A stretch of DNA of 64,000 nt from assembly GCA_029260495.1 (NCBI GenBank), contig JAJDDD010000009.1, positions 684,266-748,265 of the forward strand, given 5' to 3'. Every line of letters starts with the position of its first letter. Positions within the stretch are counted from its first letter, which is position 1. A model generated the notes under the pieces. That model saw only the letters and a program-made list of their open reading frames with translations. It was not told the DNA's origin and made no database searches. The position numbers were made by a program, and so were the translations under genes. Source of the DNA: Phycisphaerales bacterium (GTDB lineage Bacteria; Planctomycetota; Phycisphaerae; Phycisphaerales; UBA1924). Positions 18,135 to 28,043 of this stretch are shown one piece after another.

Positions 18135-18689
18135 ATGATCGAGTCAACACGCACACTCATCCGGATTCTCGTCCTCACCGCAGCGGTTCTTTCGATCGCC
18201 GCCTGTGCTGCTGCTCCCCAGCGCGCCCAATCAACCCCCAACGCTCACCTAGCTCCACTGAATCCCTGGCTTGGCAAGACGTGGAAAGCGCTTGTTGACG
18301 TAGAAAAAAATGTCTACGACATCGCCCGCTGGGAACTCGTCCTCGATGGGCAAGCTGTTCGCATTCTTCACTCCGTCGCCGACGGCGCGTACGGCGGCGA
18401 GACGCTCGTTGTGTGGGATCAGCAGCGAGAAAGTTTGGTCTACTACTACTTCACGACCGCAGGCTTTTATACGCATGGAACCATGCGCGTCGACGACGCT
18501 GGCCGGCTTATCTCCGAAGAGCGCGCTTCCGGCGACGCCGGCGGAGTGACTGACATTGTCGCGACGCAGGAAGTGATTTTCGACACCCAGTTGCGTGTAC
18601 ACACCAAGATGCTCCGCAATGGCCAGTGGGAGGATCGCGGTGAGGTGATCTACACCGTGGACGACAGCGCAGAGGTCATCCTCCCCTGA
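18135..18689 (+). CDS. putative lipoprotein, 184 aa
   Basis: The N-terminus is a lipoprotein signal (RILVLTAAVLSIAAC) with the lipid-carrying Cys near residue 22. The mature part is beta-rich (NPWLGKTWKALVDVEKNVYD, ETLVVWDQQRESLVYYYF, GEVIYTVDDSAEVILP), suggesting a small beta-barrel or lipocalin-like fold. The ATG at 18135 is chosen because it opens the signal peptide; further upstream the frame overlaps the metallophosphoesterase. No specific function recognised. Convergent with purE. Confidence 0.78.
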   Translation: MIESTRTLIRILVLTAAVLSIAACAAAPQRAQSTPNAHLAPLNPWLGKTWKALVDVEKNVYDIARWELVLDGQAVRILHSVADGAYGGETLVVWDQQRESLVYYYFTTAGFYTHGTMRVDDAGRLISEERASGDAGGVTDIVATQEVIFDTQLRVHTKMLRNGQWEDRGEVIYTVDDSAEVILP

Positions 18690-18693
18690 TCGC

Positions 18694-19188
18694 TCAGGAT
18701 TCAGGCTGACTCTCCATCACTCGCTTGGCCTGGGCTGCCCGATACGCTTTGAGCTTCTGTGTCAGCTCTGCATCTTCCAGCGCCAGAATCGCCACGGCGA
18801 AAAGGGCAGCGTTCTTCGCCCCCGCGTCGCCGATCGCCATCGTCGCGACTGGCACCCCACCCGGCATCTGCACCGTCGAGAGCAGTGAGTCCAGCCCGTT
18901 GAGCGCATCGCTCTTGATGGGCACACCAATTACCGGCAGAGTCGTCTTGGCTGCGATCACGCCCGCCAGATGCGCCGCGCCTCCTGCTCCGGCGATAATC
19001 ACAGCGTATTTCTCCGCAGCCGAGGCTGCGAAAGCGAACGTTTCATCAGGTGTTCGGTGCGCGCTTGAGACGATCACGTCGTGGACCACGCCAAAACTTT
19101 CAAGAATGTCCGCCGCCTTGCGCATCGTTCCTAAATCCGATGCGCTGCCCATGACAACAGCCACCCGCTGATTCTCGTGTGTGCTCAT
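18694..19188 (-). CDS. purE: N5-carboxyaminoimidazole ribonucleotide mutase (PurE class I)
   Basis: 164 aa. It interconverts N5-CAIR and CAIR in purine synthesis. The signatures [25 protein letters not shown] (catalytic His), [14 protein letters not shown] and [20 protein letters not shown] are all visible, and the length matches bacterial class I. Such an enzyme normally works with PurK, not seen here. It is divergent from the purC-led operon with a short gap, so both share one control region. Confidence 0.97.
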   Translation of the reverse strand: MSTHENQRVAVVMGSASDLGTMRKAADILESFGVVHDVIVSSAHRTPDETFAFAASAAEKYAVIIAGAGGAAHLAGVIAAKTTLPVIGVPIKSDALNGLDSLLSTVQMPGGVPVATMAIGDAGAKNAALFAVAILALEDAELTQKLKAYRAAQAKRVMESQPES

Positions 19189-19347
19189 GGCGTGCGACTT
19201 TGCCGGCGCCTCGCGCTCCCGTCAACCGCGCCGACAGCTTTTCCACGCCGATGGCCGGCAGGGCGACTCCTACACACGCGCTGGCTTCGCCGCTACAGTA
19301 CGCCAAGGTTCGCCGCGTCCATCTGCCCAATCACGGAGCCCTCACCA

Positions 19348-20280
19348 GTGACCAGCAGCGCCGCCACATGCGATTCCCCGGATTCACTGCTTCCAATTGC
19401 TCATATTGCCGACTTGCCTCTCATTGCGACGGGCAAGGTGCGCGAAATCTACGACGCCGGCTCAGGGCGTTTGCTTCTGGTGACTTCAGAGCGTGTCAGC
19501 GCTTTCGATGTCGTCTTCAAAGAGACCATCCCGGCCAAGGGGCAGGTGCTCAACCTCGCCAGCGCCCACTGGTTCGAGAAGACCCAGCACATCGTCCCCA
19601 ACCACATGCTCGAAACCCGCACGGCCCGCATTCTTGGCGACTCTCCCGATGCGGCCTCCCATCACGGGCGCCTGCTCCTGGCGAGGCGGGCTGAGGCCGT
19701 CCAGTTCGAGTGTGTCGTTCGCGGACATCTTGATGGCTCCGGCTGGCGCGACTATCAGCGCACCGGCGCCATCGCTGAGCACTCACTCCCGGCAGGCATG
19801 GCTCGCTACGACCGTTTCCCTGAGCCGCTCTTCACTCCCACGACCAAAGCGCACACCGGCCACGACGAGAGCGTCACTTTTGATCAGATGGCCCGCGCCC
19901 TCCCAGACGGCCTTGCAGAGCGACTCAGGCAAGTCAGTCTCGATCTCTACAACTTTGGTTATCGCGAGGTCGCCACCCGAGGCATCACCCTCGAAGACAC
20001 CAAGTTCGAGTTCGGCCTCATCGATGGTGAGATCATCCTCATCGACGAAGCCCTCACCCCTGATTCCTCGCGGTACCGCATGGCTCAGGCCGACGCGGAG
20101 CCCCTCGCTCTTGACAAGCAATACCTTCGCGACGCGCTGGAATCGCACGGCTATATGGGTGAGGGCCCGCCGCCGCCCCTTCCCGGCGAAATCGTTGCGG
20201 AACTCTCTCGTCGCTACCGTCAGGTCTTTCGTCTCATCACCGGCCACACTCTCGATGAAGCTCTCGCCCAGTGGGGCTAG
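19348..20280 (+). CDS. purC: phosphoribosylaminoimidazole-succinocarboxamide synthase
   Basis: 310 aa, close to the longer SAICAR synthetase type. It joins CAIR and aspartate with ATP. Visible: GKVREIYDAGSGRLLLVTSE, SAFDVVFKETIPAKG, ECVVRGHLDGSGWRDY, DTKFEFGLIDGEIILIDE and TPDSSRYR. I choose the GTG at 19348 (GGAG 10 nt upstream); the frame is open further upstream but would run through purE. First gene of the 13-gene nucleotide operon; purS follows after 57 nt. Confidence 0.95.
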   Translation: MTSSAATCDSPDSLLPIAHIADLPLIATGKVREIYDAGSGRLLLVTSERVSAFDVVFKETIPAKGQVLNLASAHWFEKTQHIVPNHMLETRTARILGDSPDAASHHGRLLLARRAEAVQFECVVRGHLDGSGWRDYQRTGAIAEHSLPAGMARYDRFPEPLFTPTTKAHTGHDESVTFDQMARALPDGLAERLRQVSLDLYNFGYREVATRGITLEDTKFEFGLIDGEIILIDEALTPDSSRYRMAQADAEPLALDKQYLRDALESHGYMGEGPPPPLPGEIVAELSRRYRQVFRLITGHTLDEALAQWG

Positions 20281-20337
20281 TATTCTCAATCAGCGTCTAC
20301 CGACCAGCCATCAACACCAAAGCAGAAGCGAGCAAAC

Positions 20338-20583
20338 GTGCGTTTCCATGTGTTGGTCCATCTCAAGCCCGACGTTCTCGACGCCCAGGGGCAAGCGATC
20401 GAGCAGGCGATTCATTCCGCCGGCTACGAATCCGTCCATAGCCTGCGCGTGGGTAAGTCCTTCTATCTCGATGTAGACGCTGACAACCCCGCCGACGCCC
20501 GGGATGAGATTGAGCGCCTTTGCGCTGAAACTCTCTGCAATCCTCTCATCGAAACCTTCACCTATGAGGCGGCGCCCGCATGA
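20338..20583 (+). CDS. purS: phosphoribosylformylglycinamidine synthase subunit PurS
   Basis: 81 aa, the normal size of PurS, the small structural subunit that bridges PurQ and PurL in the three-part FGAM synthase. GTG start at 20338. Visible: HVLVHLKPDVLDAQGQAI and VGKSFYLDVDA. It ends in an ATGA overlap with purQ. Its presence fits the short PurL encoded two genes on. Confidence 0.95.
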   Translation: MRFHVLVHLKPDVLDAQGQAIEQAIHSAGYESVHSLRVGKSFYLDVDADNPADARDEIERLCAETLCNPLIETFTYEAAPA

Positions 20584-21323
20584 CCCACGCGACGTTCGCC
20601 GTCGTCGTCTTCCCCGGTTCAAACTGTGATCGTGATTGCGTGCATGCCTTGCGCGATGAGCTTCAACAGCGCGTCGTCGAAGTCTGGCATCGTGACGCCA
20701 TCCCCGCCAATGTCGATTGCATCGTTATCCCCGGCGGCTTTTCCTACGGCGACGCTCTCCGCGCCGGCGCTCTCGCTGCCCTTTCGCCTGTCATGGGTTC
20801 CGTCAAACGCTTCGCCGACGCGGGCGCCCCGATCATCGGCATCTGTAATGGCTTTCAGGCTCTGCTCGAAGCGAAGCTCCTCCCCGGCGCGCTGCTGCGT
20901 AATCGCTCTCTCCGCTTTCGGTGCAAGCGCGTTCATGTGCGCATTGAAACTACCGCCTGCGCGTTTACTTCCAGCGGCCTCTCCATTCACGACTCCCTCT
21001 CGCTACCCATCGCACACGGCTTCGGCGCCTACCACCTCCCTAAAGACCAGCTCGCCCATCTTGAATCGAGCGGTCAGATCGTCCTCAGGTATTGCGACTC
21101 CACCAGCGCCGTCACAGATGGCGCCAACCCCAACGGCTCCGTCAACAACATCGCCGGTGTGATGAATGCGCAGGGAAACATGCTCGGCCTCATGCCCCAC
21201 CCCGAACGCGCCTCGTCCGAGCTTCTCGGCGGCGCCGACGGCTTGAAGCTCTTCCGCGCCGCCATCCAATCCGTCTCCAACACACCATTTGCAAACGCCC
21301 CCGCCGATGGAGCGCCCGCATGA
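20580..21323 (+). CDS. purQ: phosphoribosylformylglycinamidine synthase subunit PurQ (glutaminase)
   Basis: 247 aa class I glutamine amidotransferase. It supplies ammonia to PurL in FGAM synthesis. The nucleophile Cys is at about residue 89 (PIIGICNGFQALLEA), PGGFSYGDALRAGA precedes it, and the catalytic His is in LMPHPERASS near the end. Overlaps purS and purL by 4 nt each (ATGA), consistent with stoichiometric production of the three subunits. Confidence 0.97.
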   Translation: MTHATFAVVVFPGSNCDRDCVHALRDELQQRVVEVWHRDAIPANVDCIVIPGGFSYGDALRAGALAALSPVMGSVKRFADAGAPIIGICNGFQALLEAKLLPGALLRNRSLRFRCKRVHVRIETTACAFTSSGLSIHDSLSLPIAHGFGAYHLPKDQLAHLESSGQIVLRYCDSTSAVTDGANPNGSVNNIAGVMNAQGNMLGLMPHPERASSELLGGADGLKLFRAAIQSVSNTPFANAPADGAPA

Positions 21324-23515
21324 GTGTCGCCGTCCCATCCATCACGCCCGAAGTCATCGAGCAGCACGGCCTGACCTCCGCCGAATATCAAACCATCCTC
21401 GATCAGCTTGGCCGAGAGCCCACAATCGCTGAGCTTGGTGTGTATTCCGTCATGTGGTCCGAGCATTGTTCCTACAAGCATTCGCGCCGCCACCTTGCCA
21501 CGCTTCCAACCTCGGGCGACCGTGTTCTTCACGGCCCGGGCGAGAATGCCGGCGTCATTGACCTTGGCAATCAACTTGCCTGCGTTTTCAAAATTGAATC
21601 GCACAATCATCCCAGCGCTGTCGAGCCACATCAGGGCGCCGCGACCGGTGTCGGCGGCATCCTTCGCGATATCTTCGCGATGGGCGCGCGCCCGATTGCT
21701 CTCCTCGATGCGATCCGCTTCGGCCCTCCTGATAAAGCGCGCAACGAGTGGATCATCCGCGGCGTTGTGAATGGCATCGCTGACTATGGCAACTGCGTGG
21801 GCGTGCCCACCGTCGGCGGGGAGTTCTGCATCGACGACGCTTACTCCGACAACTGCCTGGTCAATGTCATGTGCGTCGGCGTCGCTCGCCATGATGAACT
21901 CATGACCGCACGCGCCGAAAAAGCCGGTGATCTTCTCGTCTACTACGGAGGCTCGACCGGTCGTGACGGTGTTCACGGCGCCACCTTTGCCTCCATGGAG
22001 CTCACCGATGAATCCGCTGATAATCGCTCCAGCGTGCAGGTCGGCGACCCCTTCATGGAGAAGCTCATCCTCGAAAGCACACTTGAGCTGATTGAGCACA
22101 ACCTACTCGTTGCGCTGCAGGACATGGGCGCCGCAGGGCTTACCTGTTCATCAACCGAGATGGCGGATAAAGCCGGGCTCGGCGTCGATCTTGATCTCGA
22201 CGCGGTTCCCCAGCGGGCCCGCAACCTCTCGGCCTATGAGCTGCTCCTTAGCGAATCACAGGAGCGCATGCTCGCGGTTATTTCACCCGACAAACTTGAG
22301 CAAGTCCGCGCCGTTCTCAAGAAGTGGGATCTCAATGCCCACGTTGTCGGCGCTACGACCAACACCGGCCGCCTTGTGGTGCGACATCACCGTGAAGTTG
22401 AAGTCGATGTTCCGCTGGATTCCATCTGCTCAAGCATCCCCGCTCCAGCGCCTGTCGCGTCCGCGCCCCCTACATCTCACACACGCCACTTCACCAGTGT
22501 CACCATCGCTGACAAGGAATGGCAAGCCGCCCTGCTAGACGCCCTCGCCTCTCCTCACTTTGCCTCCAAACGGTGGATCTACGAACAGTACGATCACGAC
22601 GTGCAGACCAATACCGTGGTCGGCCCGGGCGCCGGCGTCGCCGTACTGAGATTGCGCCAAACTCCAAACAGGTTTCTCGCAGTCACTTGTGATGGAAATG
22701 GCATCTGGGTTGCGCTTGATCCTTACGAAGGAACACGCGCTCTCGTCACTGAAGCCGCTCGAAACCTCATCGCCGCCGGTGCTGTTCCACTTGCTGTCAC
22801 CAATAATCTTAACTTCGGCAATCCGCGCGACGGTGAAATTGCTTGGCAATTTGCTGAGTCTGTGCGCGGCCTTGCGGATGCCTGCCGCGCCCTTGACACG
22901 CCCGTCACCGGAGGCAATGTCTCATTTTATAATGAATCGCCGCGCATGGCTGTTTTCCCGACGCCGGTGATCGGCATGGTCGGCGTCATCGAAGATCGCG
23001 CTCATATCACGCCCGCTTCATTGCAACACGAGGGCGATGCGCTTTACCTTGTCGGCCCCCGCGCGACGCACGCCGGCGCCAGCAAAATCCTTCGCGATCG
23101 AGTCGGTGAACTTGTCGGCCCCGCCATCTCGCTTGATATGGACGCTGAGCAAGCCAGCCACGCCCTCGTGCGCGACGTCATCCGTGCTGGCCTCATCGCC
23201 AGCGCGACTGACATCTCGGAAGGCGGTCTGCTTATTGCGCTCGCGGAGATGTCGTTGTGCTCACCAAAGAATCTTGGCATTGAAATCTCACTCCCAGGTG
23301 ACGAAGACACAACGCCGTCGCTTCTCAGTGAAGAGCCTTCGCGATTCATCCTCGCCTGCCCTATCGAGCATGAGGAAGCGCTGTGCGAGCATGCGCATCG
23401 AGCGGGCGTTCGCTGCGTGCGCCTTGGCGCCGCCGAGCGCAACGATTTCCACATCACGGGACTGATTGATCTCAACCTCGCACAACTCCGCGAACCCTGG
23501 GAGCGAGGTCAGTAA
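21320..23515 (+). CDS. purL: phosphoribosylformylglycinamidine synthase subunit PurL
   Basis: 731 aa, the Bacillus-type small PurL that needs PurS and PurQ. It converts FGAR, ATP and ammonia to FGAM. The start at 21320 overlaps purQ as ATGA. Visible: ELGVYSVMWSEHCSYKHSRR, KIESHNHPSAVEPHQGAATG, DMGAAGLTCSSTEMA, GGNVSFYNES and SATDISEGGLLIALAEM, covering both AIRS-like halves. The stop overlaps the purF start as TAATG. Confidence 0.97.
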   Translation: MSVAVPSITPEVIEQHGLTSAEYQTILDQLGREPTIAELGVYSVMWSEHCSYKHSRRHLATLPTSGDRVLHGPGENAGVIDLGNQLACVFKIESHNHPSAVEPHQGAATGVGGILRDIFAMGARPIALLDAIRFGPPDKARNEWIIRGVVNGIADYGNCVGVPTVGGEFCIDDAYSDNCLVNVMCVGVARHDELMTARAEKAGDLLVYYGGSTGRDGVHGATFASMELTDESADNRSSVQVGDPFMEKLILESTLELIEHNLLVALQDMGAAGLTCSSTEMADKAGLGVDLDLDAVPQRARNLSAYELLLSESQERMLAVISPDKLEQVRAVLKKWDLNAHVVGATTNTGRLVVRHHREVEVDVPLDSICSSIPAPAPVASAPPTSHTRHFTSVTIADKEWQAALLDALASPHFASKRWIYEQYDHDVQTNTVVGPGAGVAVLRLRQTPNRFLAVTCDGNGIWVALDPYEGTRALVTEAARNLIAAGAVPLAVTNNLNFGNPRDGEIAWQFAESVRGLADACRALDTPVTGGNVSFYNESPRMAVFPTPVIGMVGVIEDRAHITPASLQHEGDALYLVGPRATHAGASKILRDRVGELVGPAISLDMDAEQASHALVRDVIRAGLIASATDISEGGLLIALAEMSLCSPKNLGIEISLPGDEDTTPSLLSEEPSRFILACPIEHEEALCEHAHRAGVRCVRLGAAERNDFHITGLIDLNLAQLREPWERGQ

Positions 23516-24948
23516 TGCCCGAGGCGCCGACCTTCACCGCCGCTGACTACGCTGCCCGCGAACCAGAAGGGTGCGGCGTTGTCGGTGTGTACAACCATCC
23601 TGATGCGGCACGTCTGACGGCGCTCGCCCTGCGCGCCCTGCAGCATCGCGGGCAGGAATCCGCCGGCGTCGCTTCCTATGACGGCGCCCAAATTCATCTT
23701 CGCAAGGGGCAGGGCCTCGTCGCGGAAGTCTTTACGACAGATGACCTGCACGGTCTGCCCGGTTCCGTCGCGATCGGTCATGTTCGCTACTCAACCACCG
23801 GCGACACGATCGCATGTAACGCCCAGCCGCTCACCGCCAACTACTGGGGTGGCGCGATCGCGGTCGCGCACAATGGCAATCTCACCAACGCAGACGCGCT
23901 CGCCACCGAACTCGAATCCAACGGCGCTATCTTTCAGTCCACCACCGACTCCGAGCTTCTCATTCATCTCATAGCTCAATCACCAGATCGCAACTTTTCT
24001 TCAGCCCTGCGCAGCTCGCTCGCGTGCCTGCGCGGCGCCTATTCCATGGTCCTCTTACGCGATGATGAGCTCTGGGCTTTCAAAGATCCGCGAGGATTCC
24101 GCCCACTGTGCATCGGCAAGCTCGATGGCGGCTGGGTTGTCGCTTCAGAATCATGCGCTCTCGATGTCATCGGCGCCCAGCGCGTTCGTGAAGTCGCTCC
24201 CGGCGAGCTCATCGCGTTCCGCGAAGGTCAATTAGTCAGCCAGCAACCACTCGAAGCCCGCAAGCAAGCACTTTGTGTTTTCGAGCTCATCTATTACTCG
24301 CGCCCTGACAGCTCGATTGACGGTGACAATATCTATGAATATCGCCTCCGTCTCGGCGTCGAGCTTGCCCGTGAGCACCCCGCCAACGCTGACGTCGTCA
24401 TATCTGTCCCCGAGTCAGGCAATGTCGCAGCGATGGGCTACGCCCGCGCCGCAGGCATCCCCTTTGAAATGGGGCTCATCCGTTCGCACTATGTCGGCCG
24501 AACCTTCATCGAGCCCACCCAATCCTCGCGCGACGCCACCGCACGAATCAAGTACAACCCTGTCAGCCACGTTCTTGCGGACAAGCGCGTTGTTGTTGTT
24601 GACGACTCCGTCGTTCGCGGAACAACGATTGGAAAAATCACCGGCCTTTTGCGCTCCGCTGGCGCGCGCGAAGTTCACTTCCGCGTCAGCGCTCCGCCAT
24701 GGCGCCATCCTTGTGTCTACGGCATCGACACCCCCGACGAAAACGAACTCATCGCCAACCGCTGCACCATCGAGGAAATGCGCAAACTTATAGAGGCAGA
24801 CTCGCTCGGCTTCCTCTCCACCGAGGGCGTCATGCGCGCCGTTCCCGGCTCCCTCAGCTATTGCACCGCCTGCTTCACCGGTGACTATCTCGAAGGCCGC
24901 CCGTCCCGGAAGCACAAAAACATCGTCAAGCTCCGCGTGCAAGCATGA
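23515..24948 (+). CDS. purF: amidophosphoribosyltransferase
   Basis: 477 aa, first committed enzyme of purine synthesis (PRPP plus glutamine to phosphoribosylamine). An N-terminal propeptide of 19 residues precedes the catalytic Cys20 (EPEGCGVVGVYNH). The Ntn glutaminase part runs to about residue 240; the PRPP-binding motif VVVVDDSVVRGTTIGKI follows. Cys residues in CVFELIYYSRPD, HPCVYGID and YCTACFTGDY match the [4Fe-4S]-containing Bacillus-type enzyme. It overlaps both neighbours and is the last purine gene before the pyrimidine block. Confidence 0.97.
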   Translation: MPEAPTFTAADYAAREPEGCGVVGVYNHPDAARLTALALRALQHRGQESAGVASYDGAQIHLRKGQGLVAEVFTTDDLHGLPGSVAIGHVRYSTTGDTIACNAQPLTANYWGGAIAVAHNGNLTNADALATELESNGAIFQSTTDSELLIHLIAQSPDRNFSSALRSSLACLRGAYSMVLLRDDELWAFKDPRGFRPLCIGKLDGGWVVASESCALDVIGAQRVREVAPGELIAFREGQLVSQQPLEARKQALCVFELIYYSRPDSSIDGDNIYEYRLRLGVELAREHPANADVVISVPESGNVAAMGYARAAGIPFEMGLIRSHYVGRTFIEPTQSSRDATARIKYNPVSHVLADKRVVVVDDSVVRGTTIGKITGLLRSAGAREVHFRVSAPPWRHPCVYGIDTPDENELIANRCTIEEMRKLIEADSLGFLSTEGVMRAVPGSLSYCTACFTGDYLEGRPSRKHKNIVKLRVQA

Positions 24949-25886
24949 CTGTCGCCACCCCACAACACCTTTCCGTCAAAAGCCTGCTGGCAATCGAAGA
25001 CCTTTCTAACCAGGACATTCTCGCCATCCTCGATGAAACCGCGCGCATCAAGCAGGCTTGCGCTTGCAACGAAGATCTTCGCCACACACTTCCAAATCGC
25101 ACCCTCGTCAATCTCTTTTTCGAAAACTCAACACGAACTCGCCTCTCCTTCGAGATTGCTGCCCGCAAGCTTGGCGTCGATGTTGTCAACTTTGAAGCTC
25201 CCAGCTCAAGTCTCACCAAGGGCGAATCACTCATCGACACTGTGCGCACCATCGACGCGATGCGCCCAGATTTTCTCGTCGTGCGCCATAGCAGTTCAGG
25301 CGCCGCCCACATTGTCCAGTCTCACGCCCGAGCCGCCATCCTCAACGCCGGCGACGGCGCCCACGAACACCCCACGCAATCGCTTCTCGATTGCTTCACC
25401 ATCCGCGAAGCTGTTGGCGCCATCGAAGGCGCCAGCATCGCCATCATCGGCGACCTGCTTTACAGCCGTGTCGCCCGCTCCAATGTCTTCGCGTTCACGA
25501 AGCTCGGCGCCAACGTCACCATCTTCGGCCCCCCGGCGCTCGCGCCCGGTTCCTTCCGAACGCTTGGCGTCACCGTCGCTCGCTCGCTCGAGGAAGCCCT
25601 CGACGGCGCCAACGTCGTCTACCTCCTTCGCATCCAGCGCGAGCGCCAGGCTGACGGCCTCGCGCCCGCGCCGGCTGAATACCGCCGTCTCTTCGGCATC
25701 GATGAAACCCGGTTGAGTTTCACTGCCCCCGGGGCCATCCTCATGCACCCCGGGCCTGTCAATCGCGATGTTGAAATTGACGCCCACCTCTTGAATCACC
25801 CGTGCAGCGTCATCGAAACGCAAGTCGAAAACGGCGTTTTTGTGCGCATGGCTGTGCTTAAGCTATTGGTAGAGGCGCGACCATGA
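24945..25886 (+). CDS. pyrB: aspartate carbamoyltransferase catalytic subunit
   Basis: 313 aa. It condenses carbamoyl phosphate with aspartate. Visible: FFENSTRTRLSFEIAARKLG (phosphate-binding STRTR), HPTQSLLDCFTIRE, IAIIGDLLYSRVARSN and ILMHPGPVNRDVEID. No pyrI regulatory subunit follows. ATGA overlaps with both purF and pyrC physically fuse the purine and pyrimidine parts of the operon. Confidence 0.97.
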   Translation: MTVATPQHLSVKSLLAIEDLSNQDILAILDETARIKQACACNEDLRHTLPNRTLVNLFFENSTRTRLSFEIAARKLGVDVVNFEAPSSSLTKGESLIDTVRTIDAMRPDFLVVRHSSSGAAHIVQSHARAAILNAGDGAHEHPTQSLLDCFTIREAVGAIEGASIAIIGDLLYSRVARSNVFAFTKLGANVTIFGPPALAPGSFRTLGVTVARSLEEALDGANVVYLLRIQRERQADGLAPAPAEYRRLFGIDETRLSFTAPGAILMHPGPVNRDVEIDAHLLNHPCSVIETQVENGVFVRMAVLKLLVEARP

Positions 25887-27226
25887 CCACCACTCTCATC
25901 CACAGCGGCGCCGTCGTTGACCCCTCGCAAAACCTACATGCGCCCATGGACATCCTCATCCATGACGGCTGCATCGCGCGCTTGGGCCAGAGTCTTTCTC
26001 ACGAGCCCCACGAACATACCTTCGACGCAAGTGGTCTCTTCATCACGCCCGGCTTCATCGACATACACGCCCACCTGCGCGAGCCCGGCGGCGAATCCTC
26101 CGAAACCATCCATTCCGGCGCGCGCGCAGCGGCGGCAGGCGGCTTCACCACAGTCTTCGCCATGCCCAACACCAACCCCACCTGTGACTCCCCGCTCATC
26201 GCTCGCTCCACACTCGATCGCTCGCGCCAGGCGCGAGCCGCCCGTGTGATCCCTATTGGCTCTGTCACCAAAGGCCTCGCCGGCGAAGAGTTGACCGATT
26301 ACTCCGCGCTTCAAGCCGCCGGCGTCGGCGCCCTGAGTGATGATGGCAGGCCTGTCGCCAACGCGGATCGCATGCGCCGCGCTCTCGAACTTGCTGCCCA
26401 GCTTGATCTCGTCATCCTCGACCACTGCGAAGACCTCTCCCTCACAGGCGCCGGCGTCATGCACGAGGGTGTGATCTCCCTGCGCCTCGGCGTGTCCGGC
26501 ATTCCGCGCCAGGCGGAGTCGCTCATCGTCGCGCGGGACGGCGCCCTCTCAGCGATGACCGGCGGGCGTTTGCACATCTGCCATGTTTCCAACATCGAAT
26601 CCATCGAGGCCATCCGGCACTGGAAGTCGCGCGGCGCCCCCATCACTGCGGAAGTCTCCCCCCACCACCTCTTGCTGACCGATGAGCGCCTGGCTAACTA
26701 TGACACCAACGCCAAAATGAAACCACCACTCTGCGAGGAATCCGACCGTCAGGCTCTGATCAAAGCCCTTGAAGATGGAACAATCGACTGCATCGCCACC
26801 GACCACGCTCCGCATTCCCAGCAGTCAAAGCACACCACGCTCGATGCGGCCCCCTTTGGCATTCTCGGATTCCAGACCGCCTTCCCCGCGATCTATGAAG
26901 GTTTCGTTGTCCCAGGCCGCTGGTCGCTCGATTTCCTCGTCGAAAAGTTGACCATCGCCCCAGCCCGAGTTGTGAATCTGGATTCACAAGGCGCCGGCGC
27001 CCTCACCCCCGGTTCGGCGGCGGATATCACCCTCCTCGATCTCAACAGCCCCTGGCGCCTCACAGAAGATTGCATTCTTTCCCGCAGCACGAACACCCCA
27101 TGGCTCGGCGCCCAGTTCCGCGCCCAAGCCGCCGGCGTCTTTGTCGATGGCCGGCTCGTTCATGCGAGTGAAACTTTTGCGAATCGCATCGCCAAAGCCC
27201 GAGACATAGAACAGCACGCTCGCTAG
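25883..27226 (+). CDS. pyrC: dihydroorotase
   Basis: 447 aa, type I (amidohydrolase) dihydroorotase, which cyclises carbamoyl aspartate. Zinc ligands are visible in GFIDIHAHLREPG (H-x-H), ILDHCEDLSL, LHICHVSNIESIEAI and CIATDHAPHSQQ (catalytic Asp). NTNPTCDS is typical of the family. Its active-site set is complete, unlike the inactive PyrC paralogues that accompany some PyrB enzymes. The next gene starts 13 nt after the stop. Confidence 0.96.
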   Translation: MTTTLIHSGAVVDPSQNLHAPMDILIHDGCIARLGQSLSHEPHEHTFDASGLFITPGFIDIHAHLREPGGESSETIHSGARAAAAGGFTTVFAMPNTNPTCDSPLIARSTLDRSRQARAARVIPIGSVTKGLAGEELTDYSALQAAGVGALSDDGRPVANADRMRRALELAAQLDLVILDHCEDLSLTGAGVMHEGVISLRLGVSGIPRQAESLIVARDGALSAMTGGRLHICHVSNIESIEAIRHWKSRGAPITAEVSPHHLLLTDERLANYDTNAKMKPPLCEESDRQALIKALEDGTIDCIATDHAPHSQQSKHTTLDAAPFGILGFQTAFPAIYEGFVVPGRWSLDFLVEKLTIAPARVVNLDSQGAGALTPGSAADITLLDLNSPWRLTEDCILSRSTNTPWLGAQFRAQAAGVFVDGRLVHASETFANRIAKARDIEQHAR

Positions 27227-27239
27227 TATCAGCGCTTTG

Positions 27240-28043
27240 ATGCCGACGGCGACACCCGCTCAGCACACTCTGCACCACACCGGCTCGATTGTCGAGGTGC
27301 AACAACTCGCGCCCCTCATCTGGGCGCACCGCTGTCATATTCCGGAAATTGCTGCCTCAGTTCACCCCGGGCAGTTTGTTCACATGCGCATCACCGAGGG
27401 AAGCGCCCCCTTGCTGCGCCGCCCGTTCAGCGTTCTTGACGCCAACCCCCGGGACGGAACCTTCCGCATCCTCTTCAAGGTCGTCGGCGTCGGCACGCAG
27501 ATCATGACCGGCTTCCGCGCGGGTGATCCCGTGGACATGCTCGGCCCGCTTGGCTCCGCTTTCAACGTCCCGCGTGCAAACAAACGCCTCCTCATGATCG
27601 CAGGCGGGATCGGCATGGTCCCGCTCTACTTTCTCGCGAAGAAACTCTTTGAATCACGGCGCGGCATCGAAGTCGATTATTGGTTCGGCGCCCGTGATGC
27701 TGAGGAAATTTACCTGCTCGATGATCTCCGCCAATGGTGCAACACGGTCGTGCCTGTCAGCGAGGACGCCGGCTTCGAGAAACGCGGTCGAGTGACGGAC
27801 TTTGCAAATGAATGGGGATCACCAAACCTTGTACTGACTTGCGGCCCCACTGCCATGCTTCGGGAAGTCCAGCGAATCACGCGCGATATGAACTTTCCGG
27901 TTTACGGAGCCCTCGAGAGTTTCATGGGCTGCGGACTTGGCGCCTGCCTTGGGTGCGTCTTGAACACGACCGACGCTGGCTACGAGCGTGTCTGTACCGA
28001 AGGGCCAGTTTTCGATCTCCATCGACTGGAGCTTGGGCCATGA
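27240..28043 (+). CDS. pyrK: dihydroorotate dehydrogenase electron-transfer subunit PyrK
   Basis: 267 aa. FAD and [2Fe-2S] subunit that passes electrons from type 1B dihydroorotate dehydrogenase to NAD. FAD motif RRPFSVLDAN, NAD-binding LLMIAGGIGMVPLYFLAKKL, TCGPTAMLREVQ, and a C-terminal Cys cluster (MGCGLGACLGCV plus a Cys in VCTEGPVF, spacing C-x4-C-x2-C-x11-C). The ATG at 27240 is preferred over the adjacent TTG. Overlaps pyrD by ATGA. Confidence 0.94.
   Translation: MPTATPAQHTLHHTGSIVEVQQLAPLIWAHRCHIPEIAASVHPGQFVHMRITEGSAPLLRRPFSVLDANPRDGTFRILFKVVGVGTQIMTGFRAGDPVDMLGPLGSAFNVPRANKRLLMIAGGIGMVPLYFLAKKLFESRRGIEVDYWFGARDAEEIYLLDDLRQWCNTVVPVSEDAGFEKRGRVTDFANEWGSPNLVLTCGPTAMLREVQRITRDMNFPVYGALESFMGCGLGACLGCVLNTTDAGYERVCTEGPVFDLHRLELGP

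Noticed and set aside
21074-22099. 341-codon minus-strand open frame
   Set aside because: Antisense shadow of purL with no motif or ribosome-binding site.
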